The translations under genes and the position numbers were made by a program. Positions 35,383-47,563 of a DNA stretch of 64,000 nucleotides are shown piece by piece. Under the pieces are notes generated by a model, which made no database searches, was not told the DNA's origin, and was given only the letters and a program-made list of their open reading frames with translations. The DNA lies in the NCBI GenBank assembly GCA_003439945.1, contig QVRM01006840.1, positions 12,501-76,500 of the forward strand, given 5' to 3'. Numbering within the stretch: the stretch's first letter is position 1; the number at the start of each line of letters is the position of its first letter. Source of the DNA: Dermanyssus gallinae (lineage: Eukaryota; Arthropoda; Arachnida; Mesostigmata; Dermanyssidae).

Positions 35383-35710
35383 TACAAACTTCTACCGCGT
35401 ATATATTTGCTTACCTGTTGCGTGCCGGATAATGACTTTATACTTGCCGGCACCAAGAAAATCTGCCACTTTATCATTTTCCCTGTGTCACCACGGCGAC
35501 TACACAAGTAGGCAGAAGGAATTCCCACGATAACCGTAGTATGTAGTAAGGAGACAGCGTAAGTCCAAACCATCGCAATGAAGAAATAAATATATCGAAT
35601 GATATATAGCAGCACAGCGAGGCAGCAATTGTACGAAAATTGTTGTAACAAAGCAATGCCTATGTGCCTATGCAAAGGCGCCCCCTCAACAGAGGCAAGA
35701 AAAACTACAG

Positions 35711-38700
35711 TCATGAGCATTCTTCCTGTGCAGCCATTTTCAGTTTCTTAAGACGCAGTTTTCTTCGGGCTGCTTTACTCATATGCATTGAAGAGCCATC
35801 ACCGTTGGCATCTTCGTGTTCGCCGGACTCTGCCGAAACCAATCGTTTTTTCTTCTTCTTGGGCAAACATGATAGTGGATTTGGACCTTTCGGTTTCTTC
35901 TTTAGGCGCTTCACCTGAAACATAAGATATTGCGCATAAAGGGTTTGCTCGGTGAAGTTGCAGTAGAAATCGAAGTAAAGCTATCAGCCGGTCTAAAAAC
36001 GTATAATTTCTGCTGAATAAAGTGCATGGTAGTTTGTCTAGGCAGCGAAACTGTGCAGACTTGTTGCCATCTGTCGGGATGTGCCGGGTTTGATACCTGT
36101 TTTTAGTGATGCTCATTTGAGAATAGATTATTAAAACCAGACCGCTGACAGTCAGCAGCCATGCTGCCACAATGATTATTGAGCAAAGCTAGCTATCTCA
36201 ACATGTGCCATAAAAATATACCTCGCGGCAAGTCGTAAACCCGTAAAGGGCAGAGGATAGACCAGAATTAAAACAACATTCTTAAAAAATCTTTTCTAGG
36301 CGAAAATATTAAAACTGAACACATTGTACGACCTGCCAGGCACAAACCTAGTGAACTGGATTTTAGCTATATCTTAGACATACGCTGAGATATTAGCTAC
36401 AACTAAGACATACGCAACCGCAATTAGATAAACGAACCTTCAGGCTAGGATCGGGAATGTCCATGCGCTTCTTGAGAGCCTTAATAATTTTGAGCTGGTG
36501 TTCGTTGAGTTCGGTCGCGGCATGAGTGAGCTGATTGACATGCGCAAGGGTTGCGGCCGCAGGATCCTCCAGGGTAATTGCATTGTGCAACTTTAGTCGA
36601 GGAACGCCTGAATCATCACGTACAAGATTTGACTACTTGTAAAAAACATTCACAAGCATTACGTTGGCAATAAGAGCATTGCCTCTTGCTCTCACTCACA
36701 ATGATGTAAGGGCGCATGTAAAGGTGCTCATACTGAAACTTCGGCAAAGGTGAACGCCTCGCAAAAGATGTTTTCTAAGGCTCCGTTTTCTACTACTACC
36801 ACTAGATATGCTCACTATTGAAAGTTACATCTACGTAAATTAACATAGCAGGATACAATACAAATTAATTGAGTCACCGGTCCCTCCCTATGTTGCCGTA
36901 TATACCATTTTTTAAATGCTTTTGACACATTTTGCTTAGTCTGTAATAATAATAATGTCCTCTTAACTACCAGTATAGCTTATGGTTGGCAAAATGAATA
37001 TTGATCATAGAAGACATGTGCAACGCAGACCTCATTATAAATCTTATTTTGACAAATGCTGCTAGTAACAATATATAGTAAAGTACGCAAGACAGCGGAA
37101 CTTTATGTTGTTTAAAGGGATTTAGGACAAACTACTAATTGACAAAAGGTTGAATTGTGTTATTCCAGATGTGTACCAACAGTGCAATGTCTAAAATAGT
37201 ATGTGTCGCAATGTCCCGGTGACACGTAGATAGGTATTCAACATGTGCGCGTCGCATTATTCCTTTATAATCAAAATAAGAGCATTTTTTGATGTATTGC
37301 ATACGGCAAGTTGAAAGTGCTCTGAAATGAACTAAAAGCGTGCTGAAGACTGATGAGGTGCGAAATGTCGTACCGACACACTGTGACATCTATAGCATGC
37401 CATACTTTGTAATGAACACGCAGATACAGAAATCTTGTAGGCGTTAATCAGCGAACAGAAACCTTGTAGGCATTAATTAGACTCATATATAGCCCGTTGA
37501 GAGATGCTTGATGAAAGAATCCCCGGACAGCGCAATTAACTTAAGCCTTCAATTTAGTTACAAACCACCTTTATCAACTTGATCTATGGACGCATGGTAA
37601 CATCTTTTACTATCATATTGCAATATAATATCACATTGCAATGTATTGTTATTTTTTAAATAATATTTATGTACTTCAACATACCCAAGAAAAAAGAAGC
37701 AATAAATTATGCATGCAACAGAATATGAAGCAAGTATTTTTTATATTGAGATATATGGCTTTTAAAAAGATGTTATGTTGTAATTAAGCTGAGAGCACTT
37801 CAACGGGAGAATAAATACTGCTTTATTTTGAGAGAATATTAAGAAAAAAACATATATATATGTATATATATATATTGTGTAAGCATTATTCATATTATAT
37901 GTAATTGTAAATGTGTTATTATTCGATCACTTTTAGATGAGCTTTAAACGAAAAACTGAAAAAAAGCCGGGAAACAAGGTAAGGTATTGCCACACTCACC
38001 TATTAGTTTGTAAATCTCCTCGGCGAGTTCGGGATCCTGTGTCGCCATGAAGTATTTGCGGGGATTACCATCACGCACCTGTCCAACAAACAACGAAGTC
38101 ATCAAATCCTGCCTGGTGGTGTTTTTTGCACGTCGCGGAAAACAGGCATTACATATAACGTTTTACAGTACAAATAGCTTACAATTAAATGATACATATA
38201 ACTTTTCACAGTACAAATAGCTTACAATTAAATAATACATATACTATTAGCACTATACGAGTATATTGGACAAGGCATATACCATATCGAGAAGACAGGT
38301 TGACGCCGGCACCGGTTTGGAATGGGAACACTTCTCAACCCGGTAGTGCTTTAGGATCTGGAGAGCACCGTGCAGAATTGGGAGCTTCTGCGTCTCGACG
38401 ACGGCACAGGCCGTTGTGCACAAGGTTACCTCCGCTCGGAAGTACTTGTTGATTTGATCCTGTGTTGATTACGTCAAACGTCATTCAGTTACCACGAGCA
38501 ACCAACATAAACATGACAATATGACATAGAGATTTAGTTTCATCGTCGTGGCAATTACCCGAAATGTGATTTGTTTACTATATGTCATAAACATTATGTT
38601 TAAATATTAGGTATCTTTGAGCGAAAATGCACATAGAAAAAAAAAATATATATATATATAAGCACCGCAAGGTGTGCACATACCTGTATATTAATCTTGT

Positions 38701-38827
38701 GTCGCAGAGCAGCCTGACAGAAGGTGCCATCGGCCAGCACAAAATAGCGCGACTTTTCGCCAAGTTGAAAGTGTCGCTGATAAAAGGTGAGATTCTTCTG
38801 GGCCCGCTTGTACCGATTGATCTTCAT
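35711..38827 (-). CDS. UTP23: U3 snoRNA-associated protein UTP23 homolog (five exons)
   Basis: UTP23 is a nucleolar factor of the small-subunit processome needed for early 18S rRNA cleavage. Exons on the minus strand are 38,827-38,684, 38,459-38,283, 38,078-38,000, 36,607-36,438 and 35,914-35,711. All introns are GT-AG and the phases agree, giving 257 residues (human about 249). The N-terminus MKINRYKRAQKN starts a PIN-like domain with ADGTFCQAAL (D33), E70 in CAVVETQKL and MATQD (D122). The zinc-finger-like Cys/His set includes C62, C66, C92, H94 and C103. The last exon begins with a basic stretch containing KGPNPLSC (200-206) and poly-Lys, as in animal UTP23. The start is the only ATG before the conserved N-terminus. 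Exons 1-3 lie inside the 7.5 kb tandem unit and exons 4-5 outside it. BOLA2 is transcribed divergently. Repeat D lies in intron 4. Confidence 0.94.
36062..36270 (+). repeat. Dispersed repeat D, copy 2 (UTP23 intron 4)
   Basis: Matches 22,960-23,175 through GCTCATTTGAGAATAGAT, the small hairpin around GACAGTCAGCAGC, CATGCTGCC and the end ACCAGAATTAAAACAACA. It has many substitutions and gaps. Confidence 0.6.
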
Positions 38828-39712
38828 GTTTAGCGTCGAGCGTCAATTTCTACCAGCAAAAAAAAAATAACAGTGATGACAGGGTAACCTAATCGAACAG
38901 TTTAATCAGGTCGCTGCTGCGCTTCTTCATTTCAACAAAAACTTAGACGTTGTCGGTTCACACGCACAGGTCGACTACACAGTGTTCAGGACTGCGTGGT
39001 CAGACAGGAAAGTGGTCGCACAAGATTCACGGCCTTACATCCGAAGACAACGATCACTCAGTGATGGATGCTAGCCGCCATTAGGCATTAAAGATGCGGC
39101 TCGACCTGCTCTATGAATCTAAAGTGCTGCGATATCTATAAGTAAAGTACGCTTTTCTTTCGCCAAACAACCCCGATCCAATTACGAAATAACTCCAAAG
39201 AGAAATCGACATATAGAAACGAAGAAAGTCGTCAGTCTTCCCTCAGTAAAGTTGTGCTCCACTAGAGATTTGACTCTTCACTCGAACACGTGAAGAGTTG
39301 CTTCCGCTAAGCTACGACCGAGTAGTACTCCAGAACTATCGAGAACGATGCCGGTTCAGCTGTCAACGATCGCGAAACACAACAACAGCGGGATTCGGCA
39401 ATGCCGCTCGGAATGTGATCAGCTGTTTCGGCCGGCTCTTGTGTCACGTGGCCCCAATGTTGTGGTGTGCTTTGGTCTACCGTGCGCGGTAACTTTTCCC
39501 TTTTTCACGCGCTCTCTCTCTCTCTTTCTGTGTCTCTAATTAGAACAGATCGTCGATCATCAACAGCACTGATGGAGGCCAGCAGTGCAGAGCACCAACT
39601 GCTGTGTGAAGCAGCCACAACTCACGTTCTCCCCTACATATCCTCTCCTAAACAGGCGCACTGGCCGCCTTAGTTTTTAGCGAGCGAACTGACTCAGAGA
39701 AAGAGTGATTGT

Positions 39713-39751
<39 letters not shown>

Positions 39752-39790
39752 GTTCTATCTATTAATATTATATTAATTAATTGAAAATTC

Positions 39791-39847
<57 letters not shown>

Positions 39848-40077
39848 CATATATATATATATATATATATTTGGACAACGTGTAGCCTACTAATCACATG
39901 GGCGCTTTTACAGAAACCTCTAGGATCCATCCGCTATGTCCGCACTGTACTTAATAATTAGCTTAGCCCAACTTTATAGAAATGCCAAACTTTTTCTTCC
40001 AGTTTGGCAGGAATTCATTAGTTGGTCGCGCTGCCTGGTGATCTGGACCGACCCTTAATATGACCCTCTATCCGAAC

Positions 40078-40123
<46 letters not shown>

Positions 40124-41405
40124 CATGCGCATTTCGCTCTTAGAAGACCCTAGTCTCGCTCACTGTCAGCGCAAATGAATACTACTAGTCTTTTCATGAC
40201 GTACAGAGTCGTATGGTGTACTTTGTGGTGGTATGGTGTTCGTATGGCGTATGGTAGGTAGTACGACCCCACGATACATCTTTTTGATTTTCTTCTTCAT
40301 CCTATTATATAAAACCCAGTTCATACTATTATATAAAACCCAGTTCAAAGGGAATAGGTTTTCGACTTTTTGAGTCTGCTTAAAGTGTCAAGAGATGCGC
40401 TGATAAAACAGAGATTGTGTAACAGTCGCATAGCTAGTCGATTTCGTAAGAGCTAGCCGATGCCTCTGACCCGATGTTGAATACCTAGACGGCAATGCCT
40501 AGAAAACTGCGCATTTGTTGATGATTACACACTATGGTCGTTTGCAGGCCCGACATGGTGTTTATGTGCGTCACACACGCATATACTTTCGTGCCTCCGC
40601 TACAGAGCCGCATTTCGAAGATTAGCTATAAGGTAGACTTAGCTAATAAGTATAACTAAATATATAAGTAGAAATAAACTGTTTATTTACGCTTAATAAC
40701 GTCATTTCATAGGTCGCGCATATATCATTGACATTGAGGTAAGATTGTGGTTTAGTGTCGATTGGCTAATGCACGAGCCCGGGCCCATAGGCCCGGCATA
40801 TTAATTAATTTTGGAAGCGCGCTAATTGTCGGAACCGTGACGACGAGATACAAAACAAACATTCAAGCAATTGTAAACAGGTTGCGTTTTAATTCTAAAT
40901 CGAGTTGTGTGGATTCTAATCCTAAGCAAATAGACACCAACGTTTAGAAAGGAGAGGGAGAGCCCAGAGTCTCTCTTTCTAGCCACTGTTGTGGTCACTA
41001 CTTCGGTAGGTAATTCATCATCATCATCAGATATTTGATTAGCATGCTCTTTTCTTGCATCTTCTTTCTCATTCTTCTGCATTTATTGACATGCTCTTTT
41101 ACATGATTTTACATCATTCATTCGTTAGCATTGTGTTGTGGGGCATCGGCACTGTCTTAGCGGACAGCCCGGCGGCTGGAACGGCCGGGGCGAGAGAGAC
41201 CGAGTCAGCAGCAGCCACTGTATCCGTCGCTTAAGGAAAGTTCGGAAACTGCGCAACAACACTAGCAAAGCCTCAAGAGGGTCGCGCTCAAAGTTCATGA
41301 GTCTGTGAAGTCGAGCGTTGCTACATCACCCGTCAGCACTCGTCAACAATACTTTATACCGAAGGTCTGCGCGATTGAGTGGCGGCGGCGGCGGCGGATC
41401 GAAGA
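38828..41405. other. Divergent intergenic region between UTP23 and BOLA2, unit 1
   Basis: 2.6 kb between the two start codons. It must hold both promoters, but no TATA box is convincing amid long (TA)n tracts at 39,715-39,747, 39,797-39,870 and 40,080-40,116. CACGTG motifs occur near 39,288 and 39,447. A 64-codon frame at 39,348-39,539 is preserved in unit 2 but is not recognised. The segment TATTATATAAAACCCAGTTC occurs twice in a row near 40,303-40,347. Confidence 0.5.
39797..39870. repeat. (TA)n microsatellite cluster
   Basis: The longest of three TA tracts between 39,715 and 40,116. Lengths differ strongly from the equivalent tracts in unit 2 (47,166-47,602). Confidence 0.95.
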
Positions 41406-41726
41406 ATGCTGCACTATCGATGTTACCGGCTATCAGTGCAGTTCCTGAAAACGCAGCAACGGTGGTACAGCCGCCGAGGGATTGGTTTTGGCGGCCGGGA
41501 GCCTGGGGTGTTGTTGTCGGCGTCGAGCGCCGTTGGAACGACGCGGGCAGCTAGCAGCGAAAGCAGAAATAACAGAATTAGCAACAGCAGAAGCAGCGGC
41601 AGCAGCAGCAGAAGACTTTCGGTCTCGTCGGCAAGCATTGGGTTGTTGCATCCTCCGGCGGACGCCCTTGTAGGAGGCAGCAGAACAACGATCGCTGTCC
41701 GTTTGCTGGCCACAGCCGCCAGAACC
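41406..41726 (+). other. In-frame 107-codon leader upstream of BOLA2, unit 1
   Basis: The frame stays open from an ATG at 41,406 into BOLA2, starting MLHYRCYRLSVQFLKTQQRW. That is Arg-rich and amphipathic, resembling a mitochondrial presequence, and a CAG-type Ser/Arg tract follows. Unit 2 keeps the frame with two extra codons, but most base changes here alter the protein, while the 133-bp BOLA2 exon has none. It may be an N-terminal extension or only a GC-rich 5' leader. Confidence 0.4.
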
Positions 41727-43500
41727 ATGGGCGTACCGGCAGCTCACATCGAGACGAAGCTCCGCGACAAGCTGGAGTGTACGCACGTCGAACTGACGGA
41801 CCTCAGCGACGGCTGTGGACAGAAGTTCGCCGCCATCATTGTGTCGCCACAGTTTGTCGGTAAGCCATACATACATCCATCAGCTGGACAGATGCAGTCG
41901 TCTCTGTTCGTCCTCCTATACCCCCCCCAGGAATCTTATCTTAAAGAATATCGATCTATGGGAAATTGTGTATCTCGTTCTTCCCCTAAATCTCATCTAA
42001 GAGAATATTGCTCCATCCAAAGCAGGTATCTGGCAAGTGACGATACCGAACGCATGTCACATGTCACCGATCAAAAGAATCTACTTGTTTTTTTTTGTCG
42101 ATGCAAAGAATGCTGGACTAATTGTGATAAATACCACGCCGCGGTTTGTCCGGCGGTTCGGTCCATAGCAGAACTGGCAAAACGCTAGATCGATTGTTGT
42201 GTCGAAACACTGTGATGTAACATAAACACACTTACTCAGCCCGGGTGTTAATAGATAAATAATTTAAAAAAAAATAATCTACCTTTTCGCCAACTTCATC
42301 CCAGCGACTAACTTACCGAGTACAACTATATTACTACCAGCTTTAAAGAGTACGACTCTATACTACCATCATTAAAGGTTTGGCAAATATCTTTCTTTTT
42401 GATAGTAAGCTTCGTAGTCCAAAGGAGAATGCCGTAGCTGGTATGTGGAAAATATCACTTTGACAAATTCACCGCGACGCTCGTCACGCGGATGCTGTGC
42501 TATAAGTAGCTTCTTCTCAATTAATAGCTAGCATGCTGATAGTATTCTGAAGCGTACTTTCTATCTAAAAAATAGCACATTCTATAGTAAAGTATAAACT
42601 GCTCAAGATGGGTTAGTCAGTAGGTCCGTGCAGTGAGTCATGTCTTTCGCATTTTGTTGGTTTTGCAAGTCTCACACTAAGCACTGTCAGTTGCTATGTT
42701 GCATCATGCATTTCCTAGAACTCCTAAATAAAAAAATAGCCAAATCTAGTGACTCTCGGTCTGAGTTTCACAAAAACAAAATCGTGGTGATAAGTGAATA
42801 ATGTCGAGCCCCGTTGCGTGATGAAATTTTTTTTGCGTGATGCATTCCGCCTGCGCCTCGCGCCCGGAGGAGACACTAGATAGGTGCGCGGGTTCGAGCC
42901 CCGCGAGATTTGTATTTGTGGGGGCCCGTCTATGAAGCAATGCGAAAAGTAGTACTGTGGACGCTAAATCTTGGCTGGGCGTAAGCCCGAAAAGTATTTT
43001 CTAAGTGAATAATACCGTTGAGTATTGTTTTCGCACGTGATGATGATATATATGTCCAAATAGCCGCATGCAAATGCATATAACATTGATCTATTTGGCG
43101 ATTAGTTACGTTTTTCGAAGTACGTATATTGAAAACAACACATATATGACCATACCCTATAATTATAATTATGCCACATACCTTTTTATGTAACAATAAA
43201 GGCGATTTTTTGTTATGTTATATTGCGTACTACAGTGCCAATAAAGAAAGTTTAAAGCTGTATATAATATGTCAATACATGTCTCCAGGGCTAGACACGT
43301 GTAGTGCCTAATTACGTGGAATTCTACGATTTTGAAATGCTGAACTTAGCATGAACTTTATTTGTGTTACAGGAAAGTCCCTGCTGGCGCAACAAAGACT
43401 CGTGAACGCCGCGCTGGCTGACGAACTCCAGCAAGTCCATGCCTTTACACAGAAGACGTTTACTCCCGAGGCCTGGGAAAAGGCTAATAGTAAATCGTAG
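41727..43500 (+). CDS. BOLA2: BolA-like protein 2, copy A (two exons)
   Basis: BOLA2 works in the cytosol with monothiol glutaredoxin 3, sharing a [2Fe-2S] cluster for iron-sulfur delivery. Exon 1 is 41,727-41,859 and exon 2 is 43,373-43,500. The phase-1 intron has donor GTAAGC and acceptor TTTGTGTTACAG. The joined product is 86 residues, the same length as human BOLA2. The BolA fold is complete: helix IETKLRDKLECTHVEL (8-23), C30 in SDGCGQKF, strand AAIIVSPQFVGK, the RLVNAALADELQ helix (53-64), H67 in QVHAF, and TFTPEAWEKA. C30 and H67 correspond to the cluster ligands of the family. An AATAAA lies at 43,594-43,599. Start choice: MGVPAAHIET matches family length; a longer in-frame start is discussed separately. 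The intron holds repeat C and a SINE-2. Confidence 0.95.
42085..42258 (+). repeat. Dispersed repeat C, copy in BOLA2 intron (unit 1)
   Basis: The fullest copy. It runs from GTCGATGCAAAGAATGCTGG through CCACGCCGCGGTTTGTCCGG, GCAGAACTGGCAAAACGCTA and CACTTACTCAGCCCGGGTG to a TAATAGATAAATAA-type tail. Its duplicate is at 49,577-49,748. Confidence 0.82.
42846..42994 (+). mobile_element. SINE-2 in BOLA2 intron (unit 1)
   Basis: Contains GCGCCTCGCGCCCGGAGGAG, the B box GGTTCGAGCCC, TGTGGGGGCCCGTCTATG and the end TAAGCCCGAAAA. The A-box side is truncated. Confidence 0.83.
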
Positions 43501-43593
43501 CAAATGACTGAAATTAAGTTCCACTCCACAGCTGTTTTATGCATAGATTCATGATGATTAAGAACATTTGTTGGTAAATATGCGAGTGTGGTA

Positions 43594-43599
43594 AATAAA
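43594..43599 (+). promoter_or_regulatory. BOLA2 copy A polyadenylation signal
   Basis: AATAAA 94 bp after the stop codon, followed by a GTGTGACTGTTGT-type GT-rich element. Confidence 0.75.
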
Positions 43600-43600
43600 G

Positions 43601-45310
43601 TGTGACTGTTGTATATTTTTGGCGGCTATGTAATTGTAAACTATTCGTTTGGACATAGTTATGATCTACTAGTGCGTTCGTTATATCACTTTCTCCCTTT
43701 TATTCGTTTCATATCTACTCGCACTGGTTAGTCGCTTACGACTAAGAGCTAAATATAAAATGTTGTCTTATGTTTGCGGCGTATTACACAACTAGTCGGT
43801 TGGTTCTATACGCTACCTTTCATGAATTCTGTGCTCACGCTCTCACCCTCTCGAGGGTGTTTAGGGCAACCTTTGGCTCTCTGACGTTCTCACTAGCAAA
43901 AGCTGAATGAACGATTTCGAAAAAGGGTGACATACCCTTCGAAAATGTAATATATATAGCCCCCTGATATGAAAGGGTGACATGTGTATTTAGGTATACA
44001 TGCCAAGCGAACAATAAATCAATAGCTCTCGGTTGCGCGTCGATATGTGAATCCACACGCTATGTTTGAGACTAGTAAGCATTTTTTAGCTCAACGTTCT
44101 TGAACCAATGTTCTGGTCGAAAGAAACCAAAAGTTCTTGATCGGTCTGATCTTGCAAATAACAAACAAAGCAGGACAACATATCGACGTCTCTAGCGGCG
44201 TAGGGTACCATTTAAACTCGCTTTCAGTCCTCACGTCCAAAGCTATGGGGCTCTTAATCGCCTTATTCTCCTCAAATGATATCGTACCTCGCCAACTCAG
44301 TTGCGTAGACATCTTTTTATGCGGTACGCTATAAAACCCGTCAAGCCGACTACGTCATCTATATCAAGCCTTTGCACAAGGGACCTCGTTGTTTCCATAA
44401 TGCTACGCAGGTAGGCGGGTTTTACTAATGGGTCTGACCAGGCACGCCATCTAAGTGCTCATGGAATTGCCCTGTAAACTGGCCCGTGTCGTATAATGGC
44501 CTTAAATATTTAACTTAAATTTAACCGCCGATAGGCAGATAACTTCGATTTATTCAAGATTTATGCTCTACGAACGTACGGGCTTTTAGCCAGACATGAT
44601 CTCAAGTCCGGGCAACGACCAACGTTAAAGCGTGCTTCGAACCATAATCTGCGGCCTCTCCTGTGCAAGTTTTGCGAACATCTTGTCCGGGCAAGTTTTT
44701 CCCGGGAAGGTTATTCGATGAGGAATCGGACCAATTCGTCTGCTACGCATTAAAAGTATGGAACAGCGAGTGTAGTCGGCAGTACCGCGCGACTGAACTA
44801 AACTCCAGAAAATGCTAAGATACGCATATCATAACGTTGGCAGTCATCGTTATCTAGGCTGTCTACTTCAAGTTCCAATATCTATCCAAGTTCCATTTTC
44901 TGGAATTTCACTAAGTTATATTTAATCTTTTAAAAATACATATATTTTAGACATCCCCGTTGCACGTGCAAACCGACTTTTGCTTGAAATAATTAATATG
45001 TATCAATTTTTCAGTCAGTTGAACATTAATTCGTTTTTATAGTTATCCCAGTTAATTTTTCAAAAAGGGCAAGGATAAATTAACATGCTGAACCGAAAAG
45101 GTATATTTTACTCATATCCGGAGCTGTCGACTTATCGTAGACTACGAATTGGATTTCATATATAGCTGTGGTGGTTACGAACGGGGCAATGCTGCCTCGG
45201 TTCGGGGAACTTTATAGAAATGGCTGTCCCTTCACTTGACCCCCGTAATGGTGCACACAATAGACTCAAATGTCATGTTCCCACTCTAAATGATTGATCA
45301 TATTGAATAA

Positions 45311-45311
<1 letters not shown>
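43601..45311. other. 3' flank of BOLA2, unit 1
   Basis: No gene seen. A plus-strand segment near 44,640-44,680 reads LRPLLCKFCEHLV, possibly a decayed retrotransposon C-terminus, but there is too little to call. The tandem junction follows. Confidence 0.4.
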
Positions 45312-45359
<48 letters not shown>

Positions 45360-45479
45360 GTAAGCATTATTCATATTATATGTAATTGTAAATGTGTTAT
45401 TATTCGATCACTTTTTGATGAGCTTTAAACAAAAAACTAAAAAAAGCCGGGAAACAAGGTAAGGTATTGCCACACTCAC

Positions 45480-46310
45480 CTATTAGTTTGTAAATCTCCT
45501 CGGCGAGTTCGGGATCCTGTGTCGCCATGAAGTATTTGCGGGGATTACCATCACGCACCTGTCCAACAAACAACGAAGTCATCAAATCCTGCCTGGTGGT
45601 GTTTTTTGCACGTCGCGTCAAACAGGCAATACATATAACGTTTTACAGTACCAATAGCTTACAAATAAATAATACATATAACTTTTTACAGTACAAATAG
45701 CTTACAATTAAATAATACATATACTATTAGCACTATACGAGTATGTTGGACAAGGCATATACCATATCGAGAAGACAGGTTGACGCCGGCACCGGTTTGG
45801 AATGGGAACACTTCTCAACCCGGTAGTGCTTTAGGATCTGGAGAGCACCGTGCAGAATTGGGAGCTTCTGTGTCTCGACGACGGCACAGGCCGTTGTGCA
45901 CAAGGTTACCTCCGCTCGGAAGTACTTGTTGATTTGATCCTGTGTTGATTACGTCAAACGTCATTCAGTTACCACGAGCAACCAGCATAAACATGACAAT
46001 ATGACATAGAGATTTAGTTTCATCGTCGTGGCAATTACCCGAAATGTGATTTGTTTACTATATGTCATAAACATTATGTTTATATATTGGGTATCTTTGA
46101 GCGAAAATGCACATAGAAAAAAAAATATATATATATTTATATAAGCACCGCAAGGTGTGCACATACCTGTATATTAATCTTGTGTCGCAGAGCAGCCTGA
46201 CAGAAGGTGCCATCGGCCAGCACAAAATAGCGCGACTTTTCGCCAAGTTGAAAGTGTCGCTGATAAAAGGTGAGATTCTTCTGGGCCCGCTTGTACCGAT
46301 TGATCTTCAT
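45480..46310 (-). pseudogene. UTP23: Partial UTP23 duplicate (exons 1-3 only)
   Basis: Exons 46,310-46,167, 45,939-45,763 and 45,558-45,480 duplicate exons 1-3 of UTP23, with all splice sites intact. The 400 coding bases differ from unit 1 by one synonymous change (38,391 versus 45,871), so the PIN-like domain is unbroken. Exons 4-5 are absent from the unit. Without splicing onward, the frame runs past the exon 3 donor for about 27 codons to a stop at 45,400, giving a truncated protein without the basic GPNPLSC tail. The retained phase-1 donor could instead join exon 4 at 36,607. Labelled pseudogene because it is incomplete alone, but it may function as an alternative 5' end. Confidence 0.85.
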
Positions 46311-47214
46311 GTTTAGCGTCGAGCGTCAATTTCTACCAGCAATAAAAAAACAACAGCGATGACAGGGTAACCTAATCGGTAACAGTTAAATCAGGTCGCT
46401 GCTGCGCTTCTTCATTTCAACGCCAACTTCGACGTTGTCGGTTCACACGCACAGGTCGACTACACAATGTTCAGGACTGCGTGGTCAGACAGGAAAGTGG
46501 TCGCACAGGATTCACGGATCCTTACATCCGAAGACAACGATCACTCAGTGATGGATGCTAGCCGCCATTAGGCATTAAAGATGCGGCTCGACCTGCTCTA
46601 TGAATCTAAAGTGCTGCGATATCTATAAATAGAGTACGCTTTTCTTTCGCCAAACAACCCAGATCCAATTACGAAATAACTCCAAAGAGAAATCGACATA
46701 TAGAAACGAAGAAAGTCGTCAGTCTTCCCTCAGTAAAGTTGTGCTCCACTAGAGATTTGACTCTTCACTCGAACACTTGAAGAGTTGCTTCCGCTAAGCT
46801 ACGACCGAGTAGTTTAGTACTCCAGAACTATCGAGAACGATGCCGGTTCAGCTGTCAACGATCGCGAAACACAACAACAGCGGGATTCGGCAATGCCGCT
46901 CGGAATGTGATCAGCTGTTTCGGCCGGCTCTTGTGTCACGTGGCCCCAATGTTGTGGTGTGCTTTGGTCTACCGTGCGCGGTAACTTTTCCCTTTTTCAC
47001 GCGCTCTTTCTCTCTCTTTCTGTGTCTCTAATTAGAACAGATCGTAGATCCTCAACAGCACTGAGCCACAACTCACGTTCTCCCCTACATACCCTCTCCT
47101 AAACAGGCGCACTGGCCGCCTTAGTTTTAGCGAGCGAACTGACGCGGAGAAAGGGTGATTGTTATGTATATATATATATGTCCGTTCTATTTATTAATAT
47201 TCTATTAATTAATT

Positions 47215-47262
<48 letters not shown>

Positions 47263-47496
47263 TTGGACAACGTGTAGCCTACTAATCACATGGGCGCTTT
47301 TACAGAAACCTCTAGGATCCATCCGCTATGCACTGTACTTAATATTAGCTTAGCCCAACTTTATAGAAATGCCAAACTTTTTCTTCCAGTTTGGCTGGAA
47401 TTCATTAGTTGGGTCGCGCTGCCTGGTGATCTGGACCGACCCTTAATCTGTCCCTCTATCCGAACGCCATATATATATATATATATATATATAATA

Positions 47497-47563
<67 letters not shown>

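Larger units (their letters stand above)
37875..45355. repeat. Tandem duplication, unit 1 (UTP23 exons 1-3 plus BOLA2)
   Basis: Direct-repeat partner of 45,356-52,842. The unit opens right after a TATATAT tract with TTGTGTAAGCATTATTC and closes in the (TA)n at 45,312-45,355. Offset between copies runs from 7,481 at the left edge to 7,490 from about 42,410 onward, because of indels in the left part. Confidence 0.97.

Noticed and set aside
39348..39539. 64-codon frame MPVQLSTIAKHNNSG... in the UTP23-BOLA2 spacer, present in both units
   Set aside because: Its preservation follows from the recent duplication. It has no recognised domain and its end is a low-complexity F/L/S run, so it is probably leader or promoter DNA.
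44620..44760. C-x2-C-containing text (LCKFCEHLV) in the duplicated 3' flank
   Set aside because: Too short and without adjacent RT sequence to call a retrotransposon. It is mentioned only in the interval note.
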